Below are positions 42,612-54,077 of a DNA stretch of 64,000 nucleotides, piece by piece. Both the position numbers and the translations under genes were made by a program. This DNA comes from Chrysopilus asiliformis. Its lineage: Eukaryota > Arthropoda > Insecta > Diptera > Rhagionidae. Location: the NCBI GenBank assembly GCA_964034945.1, contig OZ035963.1:40819090-40883089 (forward strand), read 5' to 3'. Under the pieces are notes generated by a model, which worked only from the letters and a program-made list of their open reading frames with translations, did not search any database and was not told the DNA's origin. Within the stretch, counting starts at the first letter, position 1; every line of letters starts with the position of its first letter.

Positions 42612-43987
42612 ATTTCTAACGACACTTTCTCGCCATTGCCATTTTCAACAAGTGTCGCATTAACATCGAAAAAAGATTTGACTAGTTTTAAAAATGCTTG
42701 TTTTAAAAGACAAACCAGTCTAGAAATGTTAGACCAAAAAATTAAGCAAAAAGAATATAAAACTTTGACAGAGTTCCATATCGATGTCATGGACATTCAA
42801 CATAATTTGGGAGTACTTTATGGAAGTATGAAGCGCAAATTTTATATTTGACAAAATTAATGATTTCTTTTATTTTTATGTTTACTTATTTAGCGAATTC
42901 AGCTGAGTATGAGGCGACAAAATATTTAGTTTCTGATTGTTCCTACGAACTGTCTGAAATTCGACAATGTCGCGATTGTTATCGTCATTCCAATGAAAAA
43001 GCAGATAAATTTTGGTTTTGTAAGCCATGCGTTCCTCGGCATGAATTGGTTTTCGCAAAACAAGCTGGATATAGTTATTGGCCTGCTAAAGTTATCAAAG
43101 TCAATCATAATCAATATGATGTACGTTTTTTTGGTGCACAACATTCTCGGGCTATTATTGATGCCAATTTTGTACAGCCACTTGATGCAGAGATCAAACA
43201 TCTGAAGATTAAGAAATCATCAAGTTTCAACAAGGCCATGGAAGAGCTTCGACTTCACGAGAATCTCCTTCAGCTGCCACCTGGAACGTTTTCCTATGAA
43301 GCAGAACTTCAAAATCCAAAACCAATTCAATACATAACAATTGCCACCAATGTGTCGGCAAATAAGACTGATTTGAACCAAAAGATAAAAGAAAAGGTAC
43401 GAAAAGGAAGAGGCAGAAAAAGTTTCCCTAGCGAACGACCAGTTCTTCAAGAAAACAATAAACCAGTTGCAGTCGCTCTAACAATTGAAGTGGGGTCATC
43501 GCAAGAAACTTTGAACGGAAATACTGCACAAAGGAAACGAAGCACAAATGCCAATATCAGTGGTAGAAATATTAATGCTGGAGGAACTACATCCGCGAAT
43601 GAAGGAGAAGATAACGTCGCATTAGATTATTCTGTTGGGAAAAAGCCCAAATTAACAACTCCTCCAGGCACAAAACTTCAACCGCTTAACAAAGAGAAAA
43701 CAATACCACAAAAGAAGTTTGTGTTTTTCTAATAATTAAAAAAATAATTTTTATGTGTATTTTTTATTTTCAGAAAGCTATCGCGCAAACAAAAGTTAGC
43801 TGTTATGAATGACACGTCTGAACAATGCGAGATTGAAACATTCGATGAAGACCCTCATTCCAGTAGTCAAGAGGCTTTAGTTTCTTCAACTCAAGAAATA
43901 TCAATTATGCCTGAATCCAAGCAAAATAACACTTCGAGATCTAAACTGAAAACAAATAACACATCATATTCTGGTGTCGTAGCCACG
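42612..43987 (+). CDS. ZMYND11: ZMYND11 (BS69) homologue, three exons: bromodomain end, zinc finger, PWWP, linker
   Basis: Exon 1 42612-42825 (acceptor TTTTTAG, donor GTATGA), exon 2 42894-43716 (acceptor TTATTTAG, donor GTTTGT), exon 3 43774-43987 (acceptor TTTTCAG, donor GTAAGA). Phases agree at both junctions (..VLYG-T-NSAEYE.., ..IPQK-K-KLSRK..). Exon 1 is the end of a bromodomain (KIKQKEYKTLTEFHIDVM). Exon 2 has a C4-type finger (CSYELSEIRQCRDCY, FWFCKPCVP), then a PWWP domain (LVFAKQAGYSYWPAKV, YDVRFFGAQHSR) and a basic tail. Exon 3 has SSTQEISIMPES, also near this place in ZMYND11. The human protein reads H3.3K36me3 and regulates transcript elongation. The PHD start and MYND end are not in view. 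ORFs read through from intron sequence, such as a leader MTKLMISF, are not real. Confidence 0.85.
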
Positions 43988-44196
43988 GTAAGAGTAAAAT
44001 TGTTACCAATTGTACAGTCAATTGCCTTAGTCGCGCGTCGAGGTGAGACTCGTGAAATTTGGTTTTCCCTTAGACGCACGAATTGACTCTCGAGATATTA
44101 CATTTTTCACCATTAAAGTTTTTTTTGCGTGTTGGTTGAAATGGTCGTATGTGCGAGCAATAAATGACATCTGGTTTTATGGTTTTGATTTTAAAT
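43988..44196 (+). other. Start of the next ZMYND11 intron
   Basis: Follows a good GTAAGA donor. No exon recognised between here and the right edge. Confidence 0.5.
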
Positions 44197-44204
44197 GTAT
44201 AGAC

Positions 44205-44794
44205 CAGTGTTCAAAACTTTATTTTGTTATATCGTTCTTTTCGCTCTTAAAAGTTTCGCTCCCAACGACAAGAACGTTTGCTGCGGTTTTCGACTCCCGT
44301 TCTCAAGAACGAAAATGATTTGCAAGCGAAATCGTTCTTTAAAGAGAGAGATTTTCAGCTCCGCGGTACTGTTTCTAGGAGTGGGAACGATCGATACACA
44401 TTTTTCGTTCTCGCTCCCAAGTTAAGAACGAAATTGTTTCTATTTAAGTTTTCGCTCCTTGGTTTGTGGGTCTCGCATAAAAATGAATGAACGCCTCGAG
44501 AGATGGCTGTTGCGTATGATGGGCACACATATGTAAGTATGTATGTCATTTGTAAGAGAGTAATATTTTGCTTCCAGCATTAAAGTTCTGTTCTCAAAGA
44601 ACGTAAAAACAGAACGCAAATGTTAAGATCTTAAAAGCAAGAACGTATAAACTATAATTTCGTTCTCGTTCTTGGGAGCGTTTTACTGAAATGCCGAATT
44701 TCGTTCTCTAGAGAGTGATTTTTATGTTCCATTGATTTCAATCCCTCTTTGGGAGCAGAACGAAAGACTACAAATGGGAGCGTTTTGAACACTG
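44205..44794. mobile_element. 590-bp hAT MITE
   Basis: Ends CAGTGTTCAAAAC on both sides; 8-bp duplication GTATAGAC (44197-44204, 44795-44802). The interior is full of TCGTTCT, GCTCCCAA and their complements, a subterminal motif array. No transposase. Confidence 0.88.
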
Positions 44795-44999
44795 GTATAG
44801 ACCTTTTTTTTTTAAATTTTCAATTGGAATTAAATTATATTTTAAACTTTACATGAGTTCGCTTGAAATCTGTGAATCCGGTGACGATTTGGTAGGCTGT
44901 AGGCTGCGAATATTAAGTAAGAACATTGTGTTGTCACGTCAAAAAAAGTTTTGAATGTTAGTATCCATTTTGCGGTTTTTACCACTTTTTTTAAAAATT

Positions 45000-45500
45000 T
45001 TTATTTAGCTTGCCTTCGAGCCTGTCTATCAGATTCAAAACTTGTAATCTTATTTTGGCCCACTTCCAGTCATACGGTTGACTTGAAATTTCGAACACAT
45101 ACGTAAGTCCGATGACAATACAATATTTTCTCTACTTCGTCCTTGTAAGGATAAGAGAAGGTCCTGTAAGGATAACGTGATTATCCTTTTCCTCTAATTT
45201 TCCGGAAAAATCTCATCTGGGTGTTTTGAGGTCGCTGAATCCGATTCTGGCAACAAGAAATCTGCAGGGATGACAGAAGGTCCTAAAAAGATAGCCTGAC
45301 TATCCTTTTTCTCAAATTTTCCGGAGAAAAAAATCAATTTTGGGGGTTTTGGGGTCGCTGATTCTGGTATTAAAAAGTCCATAAGGAAAACGGAAGGTCC
45401 TGTAAGCAATATTAGCAGCACTAGTGTAAATTTTCTCGAAATAAAATGGGAAAAAGGATATTCACGTTATCCTCACAGAACCTAAATGGAATTTGATATG
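45000..45500 (+). repeat. Minisatellite-bearing dispersed element, copy 3 (partial)
   Basis: TTTATTTAGCTTGCCTTCG start as in 46698, then CCGATGACAATACAATATTTTC and about three units with TAAGGATAACGTGATTATCC and GGTCGCTGAATCC. It ends without the palindrome seen in copy 4. Confidence 0.75.
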
Positions 45501-45559
45501 CTCATTCGGATTCTGAAGTTATAGGCAAACACCCAGAAAAACGAAAAGTACTTGTTAGT

Positions 45560-46070
45560 ACTGTTAAATCTCGTCAACAATGTCATTTCATTATAAACTA
45601 TTGACAACATTTATGTTTTGACAAAGTTTTATTTAATTTTTATACATATTTATATTTATACTCTACATAATATATCATATAGCACTACATTAGACTTAGT
45701 ATATCGTTTGTAACGTATGGAACCAATCATCGGACACAAAAGTGAACTACATCAGGATATTAGTGATGATAAAAGATTTTGATTTCCGCATGCTCGTCCG
45801 TCTGTCCGCCTAAATACCATAACTTTTGAAAGGATTGAGCTTCAGACTTGAAATTTTGCATTTTTGCAACAGTTGAACAGTAGCATTTCTCGTAAATGGC
45901 TAGGTTATGTTTGTTGAACTGGCAGAATTGAACCATTCCTTCCCCCCTCACAAACGAAACAATTTTTTGCTCTTTTTTCGAAAGTGGTGAGTCATATTGA
46001 AAAGTTTATAGAGATAAAATGTGTTTAGAATAGGATTCTACATAACTCATCCATACATCAAAATCCAATC
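45560..46070. other. Unassigned intronic stretch
   Basis: No gene; includes a CCGTCTGTCCGCC tract like those in other dispersed repeats of the window. Confidence 0.35.
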
Positions 46071-46079
46071 GGACCACTA

Positions 46080-46300
46080 CTTTTTTCCTGTTTTCTCGAA
46101 AACTGTCCATGTATCGAAAAATTTATAAAGATGAAATGCATTTAGAATATGATTTTACATAATTGTTCCATACATCAAAATCCAATCGAATCGCTCCATT
46201 CCCCTCTCCTGAACAATTAGATTTTTTAAAAATAAACATTTTGTCTGTCCTCATATAGAGTATTTGACGATTAGCCCCTGCCAATTGTAGCTTATGTTTC
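46080..46300 (+). repeat. Dispersed repeat T, copy 2
   Basis: Matches 20680-20930 over most of its length (TTTACATAATTGTTCCATAC and neighbours). Confidence 0.65.
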
Positions 46301-46689
46301 ATCAAATTAAGGAGGCCCCCCATTACCATGATTTTTCCGAACTGCAAAAAATAGACACATTTATGTGAAGATTTTGCAACTGCAAAAAAACTTCCCCTCT
46401 TTTTTTATGGCGATTTTATGATTATGGTTACAGTTAACGGATTTCTACTACAATCACACATTGTCCCTGTAAGTGAATAGTAAACACGGGCACATCCAAA
46501 GTGTTGTTATAGCGTAGCTGTCATTTTTCATGTAGTGGTTGAAAATTATACAGCTCTATAGCTTGATTGCTATGCCAATTTGAACATTATATCCATAGCA
46601 TAAGGTTTGATATGTTTACTATAAATTTGTAAAACTGGAAGGGATAGCGTTTATACTTGTATTCATTCATTCCTATTTAGATCTATGCA

Positions 46690-47820
46690 TTTTTAAAAGC
46701 TTTTATTTAGCTTGCCTTCGTGTCTGTCTGTCTGTTTGTCTGTCAGATCAAATCTTGCAACCCAATTTTGACCCACTTCCACTTGTCCGATTGACTTGAA
46801 ATTTTGCAGACTTATATAAGTCCGATGACAATACAATATTTTCACTACTTCGTCCTTGTAAGGATAACGGAAGGTCCTGTAAGGATAACGTGATTATCCT
46901 TTTCTCCAAATTTTCCGGAAAAGAATCTATTCTGGGGGTTCTTGAGGTCGCTGAATCCGAATCTGTCATTAAAAAGTCAGTAAGGATAACGGAAGGTCCT
47001 GTAAGGATAACGTGATTATCCTTTTCTCCAAATTTTCCGGAAAAAAATCTATTCTGGGGGTTTTTGGGGTCGCTGAATCCGAATCTGTCATTAAAAAGTC
47101 AGTAAGGATAACGGAAGGTCCTGTAAGGATAACGTGATTATCCTTTTCTCCAAATTTTCCGGAAAAAAATCTGTTCTGGGGGTTTTTGAGGTCGCTGAAT
47201 CCGAATCTGTCATTAAAAAGTCTGTAAGGATAACGGAAGGTCCTGTAAGGATAACGTGATTATCCTTTTCTCCAAATTTTCCGGAAAAAAATCTATTCTG
47301 GGGGTTTTTGAGGTCGCTAAATCCGAATCTGCTATTAAAAAGTCTGTAAGGATAATGGAAGGTCCTGTAAGGATAACGGAAGGTCCTGTAAGGATAACGT
47401 GATTATCCCTTTCTCCAAATTTTCCGGAAAAAAATCTATTCTGTGGGTTTTTGGGGTCGCTGAATACGATTCTCAAGTTAAAAAGCCTGTAAGGACATCT
47501 CAAATGTAAGGATATATATTCGAAGACTAAAAAGAACAAAATAAAAAAAATAAAATTTTTTTTTTTTAAAAAAAGCTTTTATTAAAAAAGAATGCACTAA
47601 AAAGAAAAAAATAATTTTCTGGACGCTGTGTATCACAAATATAAAAGCTTTTAAAAAGCGAGATAAAGCATAAAACAATCAAATAAAAATTTATCTCGCT
47701 TTTAAAAAGCTTTTATATTTGTGATACACAGCGTCCAGAAAATTATTTTTTTCTTTTTAGTGCATTCTTTTTTAATAAAAGCTTTTTTTAAAAAAAATTT
47801 TTTTTATTTTTTTTTTGCAC
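46690..47820 (+). repeat. Minisatellite-bearing dispersed element, copy 4 (best preserved)
   Basis: Begins AAAAGCTTTTATTTAGCTTG, a TCTG-rich lead, then about five units of 120 bp with ACGGAAGGTCCTGTAAGGAT and GGGGTTTTTGGGGTCGCTGA, and ends in a large palindrome (47574-47782). Its structure (lead, minisatellite, palindromic end) resembles non-autonomous Helentron/INE-like elements, but no diagnostic Helitron ends were confirmed. Confidence 0.75.
47574..47782. repeat. Near-perfect palindrome with 93-bp arms
   Basis: Arms 47574-47666 and 47690-47782 (containing TTCTGGACGCTGTGTATCAC and complement) with a 23-base centre. Only one or two differences in a short A/T run were seen. Confidence 0.85.
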
Positions 47821-47856
47821 TTACAGAAGTCATGGAAAATGGAGATCCTCCTTAAG

Positions 47857-48421
47857 CCCAGCAAACACAGAAGTACATTTTAGAGGAGTGAAATAATGCC
47901 TGAAAGTAATGCTTACTAGAAATGAAACATTTATAGGGCTCCGGGAAAAAAATCAGCTATATACTTCGTGTCTGTGAATACATGTAATTGCACCGTCTGC
48001 TTCTCCAGAAGTAGTTCTATAAGGTATTCTGTAAGGCGTTATAAAAATACTGAAAATAAGCTCTTACAGAACTCCTTACATGGATTACTTACATAAGTAC
48101 TGCACTAGAAGTAATGAACACTTTTTTTTTCCAAAAAACACCAATAATTGTTTAAAAGTTAAAAACTAAACTATTTAAAAAAAACACTTAATTATTTATT
48201 TTAGAACATTCTTTTTTTACTCCTTGATGTTGAATTTTTATCTTTTATATGCCATAAAAACGCGTTCGTACTTAACTATTTTTTATTGCACTGTCAAAAC
48301 AATGCGTTTTGTTTTGTTTTAATTTTTTCATGCGGCAGCGGCGATGTACATAACACACACAGTGCCATCGTCACAAACACAAATTTGAATTTGAAAAAGT
48401 GCTTACCCCGGGCTTGCTGGG
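47857..48421. mobile_element. Possible 565-bp inverted-repeat element
   Basis: CCCAGCAAAC at the left and GCTTGCTGGG at the right, like the first bases of the element at 19138. Repeats are only about 10 bp and the target duplication is not clear. No ORF. Confidence 0.4.
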
Positions 48422-48469
48422 AGCCTACAAACTAACACATTGAGAAAAACAAAAAGCAATCCTATCCTA

Positions 48470-50290
48470 TAATATAATACGAGGAATGTCTGTCTGTCTG
48501 TCTGCACAAACGATCTCGAAAACCCGCCTAACGATTTTCACGAACCTTGGGGGGTTAGGGATTTTCGGGGACAAGGAATCGATCTAGATAGGTCTCACCT
48601 CTGAGAAAACTCCCCTCGATACCCCTCGCCTGGTATCATCGATTTGGATGGTCCGATCTTAATGAAACTTTACAGTATTACTAAGGGGGCTAAGGGCTTT
48701 CGATTTTTCCACTACAAACCTGACTTTTCCCTCCCCTCGGTACCCCTTGTCCGGTGTCTTCGAATTACGTGAAGGTATCTTAATGAAAATTAGCAATATT
48801 GCTAGGGAGGAAGGTTTTTCGATATGCATTTTTTCCTTTTTTCTTGCGGAAATTAGCAGAGACGTTTTTGCATCGACGATTTCAAACCCAAGGTAAGATA
48901 CTCCAGACATAACGTGAATATCTTTTTTCCCCCAAGACATTGGCAGAAGGAGGCTCGGTTTTCCTGGTACTATACATAAATCGAGCAAACTGATAAGAAA
49001 GGAGGAGAGTTTTGGGGTGACCCATAGTCCAAAACACGCTCCTTGATGCCAGTAAGCCTATTATATCATACTAGCAGACCCTTCGTTGGCAGCTAAAAGT
49101 TTTTTGTATAAATTTTAGAATGCCAAAAAACCATAAATAACTTAAAAAGTTTTGGGAAAAAAATGTTATCCTTACAGGACCTTCCGTTTCGAATTTTGAA
49201 ATTTCAACTCCAGATTCGTGATAAGCAACCCTGAAAACCTCCGAAAGACTGTTTTTGCGAGAAAAATTGGAAAAAGGACATTTCCGTTATCCTTACAGGA
49301 CCTTCCGTTTAGCATTTGAAAAATCGAACACCCGATTCGCGATCAGCGACCTCGAAAACCCCTTAGTGGCAATTGTTTGAAGAAAAATTGGAAAAAGGAC
49401 ATATGCGTTAACCTTGCAGGACTTTTCGGTTAGAATTTTGAAATTCCAACACCGGATTCGTGATCAGCGACCCCAAAAATCCCCTAATGACGATTTTTCC
49501 CAGTAAAAACTGGAAAAAGGATATTTGCGTTATTCTTACAGGACCTTCCGTATCGAATTTTGAAAATCTAATATCGGATTCGTGATCAGCGCCCCAAAAA
49601 CCCCCTTATACCGATTTTTCCGAGGAAAAACGGGAAAAAGGATATTAATCCTTACAGGACTTTTCGTTTCGAATTTTGAAAATATTATATCGGATTCGTG
49701 ATTAGCGATCCCAAACATAATGCCAATTTTCCCGGGGAAAAATGGGAAAAAGGATATTTGCGTTATCCTTACAGGACCTTCCGTTTCGAGTTTTGAAAAT
49801 CTAATACCGGATTCGTGATCAGCGACCCCAAAAACCCTATAATGCAAATTTTTCCGGGGAGAAATGGGAAAAAGGATATTTCCGTTATCCTTACAGGACC
49901 TTCCGTTTCGAATTTTGAAAATCTAATACCGGATTCGTGATCAGCGACCCCAAAAACCCCATAGTACCACTTTTTCCGGGGAAAAATGGGAAAAAGGATA
50001 TTTGTGTTATCCTTACAGAACCTTTCGTTTCAAATTTTGAAAGTCTAATACCGGATTCGTGATCAGCGACCCCAAAAACCCCATAATGCCAATTTTTCCG
50101 GGGAGAAATGCCAAAAAGGATATTTTTATTATCCTTACAGGACCTTCCGTTTCGAATTTACATAGCTAAAAACCTGCTCCTGGCAACACAGATCATTTTG
50201 CAAAAAACCGCGTAAAAATCGGTCCAGTAGTTTTCGAGTTTTGTAATCTCAAACAAATAGACAGACAAACATCCATTTTTATATATATAG
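48470..50290 (+). repeat. Helentron-like non-autonomous element(s) with a long minisatellite
   Basis: Starts near TATAATATAATACGAGGAAT with TGTCTGTCTGTCTG, passes into CTAGCAGACCCTTCGTTGGC at 49071, then about nine units of 115 bp (49160-50160; GGATTCGTGATCAGCGACCC, TTATCCTTACAGGACCTTCC) and ends near ACATCCATTTTTATATATAT. These features occur in Helentron-derived elements of insects. No ORF; assignment by resemblance. Confidence 0.5.
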
Positions 50291-50299
50291 ATTAATATA

Positions 50300-51010
50300 T
50301 AAGAAACAAAATAAAAATTTTGAAAAAAAAAATAAAACCCTAAAAAAATTAAAAACCTATGAATAAAAAAATCCTTTAAAAAGAATAAAATATTATTACA
50401 GTAAATTTAAAATATATTCATTGGAGTAATTTTTAAATGGGTTTGCATCAGGACAACCTTGCTACACAAATCCAACGACCAATAGGCTTTCTCGACGCAC
50501 ACCAATTTTGAATCTACTGTAATGATTATTTTAGATATTTTTATTCAGGGGGTTTTCAATTTGTTTAAGATTTTATTTTTAGTCGAGGGTTTTTAAATTT
50601 TTTTTTCATTCTTTTTATAGATAACAGTGAAAAAACTTGTCATATCCGATTGAATTTAAGTTTTTCGGTCAGGATTTTGTATTCTAATTATTTATAGATT
50701 CACAATTTTTTTCAAGTAATGTCCCTCGAATGACCAAGCGGGATCGAAATCGATTCAGGGAACCAAAATACTCAAGGAGAGGAGAGCTAACGTTAAGGGG
50801 AGGATGAATTCTTAAACACTTTCATTATTTACAACCGAATGGAGAAAGCGGGGGCGAAATCGATTCAGTGGGTAGATCAAAAGATGCAAGGAAAGGGGGG
50901 TTCAGTGGATTAGAAGTTACAAGGAGGCGGGTGTAAATTGAGCAGAGGGTAAACTTTTCTACGCTAACATACTCCTTTCATTATTTATACCCCGATTGCT
51001 ACGAATTTAC
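50300..51010. other. Noncoding stretch with imperfect 115-bp repeats
   Basis: Two to three decayed units with GCGGGATCGAAATCGATTCAG / GCGGGGGCGAAATCGATTCA and CTTTCATTATTTA (50735-51000). No gene. Confidence 0.45.
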
Positions 51011-51261
51011 TATTTTGTGTTTAACCATTGAATCGTTTCTGATTCATGGTTTTTATGCGACCTTTATAGCATTGATTTCTATTGGAATTTCTCGGTTTGT
51101 AGATCATTAAAAAAAATAACAAAATGTTGTATTATTTTTGTGGATGTTATCACATCCAAATTCCTCCCAACAGATCAGACATGATTGTTCTCAAACCCTA
51201 TTAGGCGCCTGTTTCTGGCACTCCACCAAATCCTGAAAGCCTGCGTGGAAGCTGGTATAGC
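51010..51261 (+). repeat. Left part of a tandemly duplicated unit (mariner-like flank)
   Basis: Nearly repeats 58693-58957 (TTTACTATTTTGTGTTTAAC ... AAGCTGGTATAGC). The LINE at 51262 was inserted in this first unit; its remainder is at 58573-58690. Confidence 0.8.
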
Positions 51262-51407
51262 CAGAAGATTACCGATCTTTCAACTCGGACGGACGTATTT
51301 TCAGTTGCCTCTGATTTAACCGGTTTTTATTATTATTTCAAATAATTAAAAAGTAATAAGTATTAGTTTTTGTTTTATATTAAAAGTGTTAATCAAATTT
51401 AACAATA

Positions 51408-52180
51408 ATGGCACCGGAAACTCGTACTAAATCGACCAATAACCTAAACAAACCACGTCAGAGTTTATCGACATCAACCAGTGGTTGTTCGTCGCCATTA
51501 AACCAAAAACTATCAATATCCGATTTGAATCTAAAATTAAAAATTCTTGAGAACACCCTTATTAGTGTAATTGATGGCATGAGATCAACTATTTGTGAGG
51601 AGATTAATAACATCCATACATCTATTATCTCGGAATTAAAAACACAGGTATTGGATATAGATAATAAATTTTTTTCACTGGAATCAAAGTTGACATTGAT
51701 CATCGAACCGGATTCTCTAACTCAAATGACTGGGCTAGCGGCCCGCATCATCATCGTCATCCATTGCAGCACACAGAAATATTACTCCGAACGCTCGTGT
51801 CAACTCAATAAAATACAAACAAATCTCGAAGAACAGTAACAACAGTCCTGTCATACTTTCGTCGATCACAGCTGATAGTGTTGATACTCCGATTTTGTTA
51901 ACGGCAACCAGGAAACAACGGTCCAAGATGTTGTTTGTATCAAACCTCGCACCAGAAACAACACCACGAGACGTCTGTCAATGGCTTTTGTCTAAAAATG
52001 TATTGTCAACAGAGGATACGAAGGAGATCAAGTGTTTTGATCTGCTGGCCAAGCGACGACAAAAACGACCATTAGAATAAAACGACAATTTGAAATTCTC
52101 TCGACCCCCTCTATATGGCCATCGGATACACTCATTAAAGAGTTCACACCTCGTAAAACATTGGGGTTTCGAAAACAAAA
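51408..52180 (+). pseudogene. LINE ORF1 (nucleic-acid-binding protein), frameshifted
   Basis: ATG 51408: MAPETRTKSTNNLNKPRQSL, Ser/Thr-rich start, then a coiled-coil-like part (KLKILENTLISVIDGMRSTI). After a shift near 51730, ILLTATRKQRSKMLFVSNLA and TPRDVCQWLLSKNVL suggest an RRM-like fold as in LINE ORF1 proteins, and PSDTLIKEFTPRKTLGF may be its end. The 143-codon open frame is only the first half. Confidence 0.6.
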
Positions 52181-52370
52181 CAGCAGACACTAAGATTTTT
52201 TGACGTGGATACGTCTTGGATTTTGGTTATGGGGGTACAAATTAGAAAATCGGCTTGCTGCCATGATAACAAATTTGCAATCGATGATACTCGATAGTTT
52301 GTGGTGATATCCGAACAGAAACTGTGTTATAAGATGAGGCCTACATTAAAGCATTGTTTAGGGTATTTTT

Positions 52371-52509
52371 TATACCCGTATGGTGAAACCAATGGGTATA
52401 TTAACTTTGCCTTACCGTTTGTAACGCCAAGATCCCGTCATCGCACAAAAAAATGAATTACACCAGTGTGTTTAGAATGATAAAAATATTTAATTTTTGC
52501 ATGTCCGTC

Positions 52510-52540
<31 letters not shown>

Positions 52541-53500
52541 GGCGCGGATTGCGGGCGCACGGATTGAGCTAGAGACTTGAAAGTTTGCACAGATCCGTTT
52601 TTCGTAAAATGCGAGGCTAAGTTCGTTAATGGGCAAAAATGGACCATTAAGGTGGGTTTAGAAACACGAGCATTTTCATTTTTACTGGCAAAGTGAGTGA
52701 AATGCCAGATTTCTTATGACTTTTTCACCAAGTGCGAAAGGGACGGGAAACCACTCAGTAAAAATTTTACTGGAAATTTTGCTTGCATGTAGTGGTTTTA
52801 CTATCCATAATTTTCGTCGACGATAGGAAAGTTATGGCAGTAAACAACAACAAACACATTGGACTTCCCCAGCCTGCCAGCAAAATGTTACCCCTGAATT
52901 ATGGGGAATTATGGCAGCCAGCAAAAGTAAGGTTAAGTTCGATGTTTATTTGAAAGCTACACATTTTAAATGGAAACGGGAGGTAATAATAATTATGTTA
53001 TTAATTATAACATCACACAAAATGATTTTGTTAGGTGAAATTAAAGTGCTAACAAACATATTGCTGCGAGAAGGTGATGTGCAGTTACAGTTCGCCATAA
53101 AGTGGAAGGGAAAGTACGTGTGAGACACTGATGTGATCGACTTTTTGCGCACGTAAATTTGAATTTCGCTATCCCGCTCACTTTGCCAGTAAAAATGAAA
53201 ATGCTCGTGTTTCTAAACCCACCTTTAGGGGGGGTACCCCCCATACGAACGAAAACGATTTTTGCGAATATCTCAAAAACGGTGCATCTTATCAAAAAAG
53301 TCCAAGAACAAAAGTTATTCAGGATATTATTCTACATAAAACTCCCATACATCAAAATCCGATTGGAACAAATTTTAAAAAATCTTATTGGAAAGTTTGA
53401 CTTCATAGTGGAATTTTGATAAAACTGTTCGCCATTCACTTAAATCACCATACGGATTTTCAATAATTGCCAGATTGGCAATTATAGCTTTTGTTATGTT
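52371..53500 (-). repeat. Dispersed repeat with CCCGTATGGTGA ends, copy C (reverse), with MITE inside
   Basis: Reverse of 40717-41250: TATACCCGTATGGTGAAACC at the left, CAATAATTGCCAGATTGGCA at the right. Split by the MITE at 52650-53224. It separates ORF1 and ORF2 of the LINE. Confidence 0.85.
52650..53224 (+). mobile_element. 575-bp PIF/Harbinger-type MITE, copy 1
   Basis: Inverted ends AGGTGGGTTTAGAAACACGA extending about 48 bp; duplication TTA (52647-52649, 53225-53227). The host repeat reads GGACCATTAGGGGG again without it, as in its other copies. Copy 2 at 54078 has the same length and opposite orientation. A 70-codon frame (52914-53123) may hold an exon-like piece; see findings. Confidence 0.9.
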
Positions 53501-53619
53501 TTAAATAAAAATTTGTTTTCTTAATTTCCTTTTCACTAAAATTTCGTACTCAAATATCTATTGGCGATCGTTATAGGCGGATCCACGTCTTCTGACCGTC
53601 TCTACGAGACAGACAACTG

Positions 53620-54074
53620 CTTTTTTTTATCAAAATATCAATGGACTCAGGACTAAGACTAATCAATTTCGTTCAAATGTCAAACTACGATGTTGTTTGC
53701 CTCACAGAAACCTGGCTACATGCAGGAATTTTTAATGCCGAGCTTTTTGACGAGAATTTCTCCATTTTTCGACGAGATCGTCATGCGGACATTAATGCTC
53801 CCGTGGGTGGAGGTGTTCTAATTGGAGTTCGGTCAAATTTAGCCTCTAAATTGGAGTTATTATGCGTTAGAATTAATCTATCGGATCGAAAGGTGTTTGT
53901 TATCGTTATTTACATTGTTCCTGGTAGTCCGGTCGAAATTTACAGCAGTGTGCTATCCGCTATCGAAACTTTCATCTCGAACTATTCTGCGCTAGATGAA
54001 GTATTACTTCTCGGTGACTTTAACCTCCCAAAAGTAACATGGACTCCATCTAACGAGGACTCATCTTTTATATG
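53620..54074 (+). pseudogene. LINE ORF2, endonuclease domain part 1
   Basis: Begins FYQNINGLRTKT just upstream, then, after a one-base shift, DVVCLTETWL, FRRDRHADINAPVGGGVLI and VLLLGDFNLP, the AP-endonuclease motifs with the catalytic Glu and Asp. This domain nicks target DNA to prime reverse transcription. The visible frame starts at 53641; interrupted at 54078 by the second MITE. Confidence 0.85.
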
Positions 54075-54077
54075 TTA

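Noticed and set aside
42848..42893. Signal peptide MTKLMISFIFMFTYLANSA on the ZMYND11 ORF
   Set aside because: This hydrophobic leader is intron sequence; an acceptor at 42893 and phase agreement place the exon start at 42894.
46850..47480. Regularly spaced repeats as CRISPR
   Set aside because: Whole 120-bp units repeat, with no spacer diversity and no cas genes.
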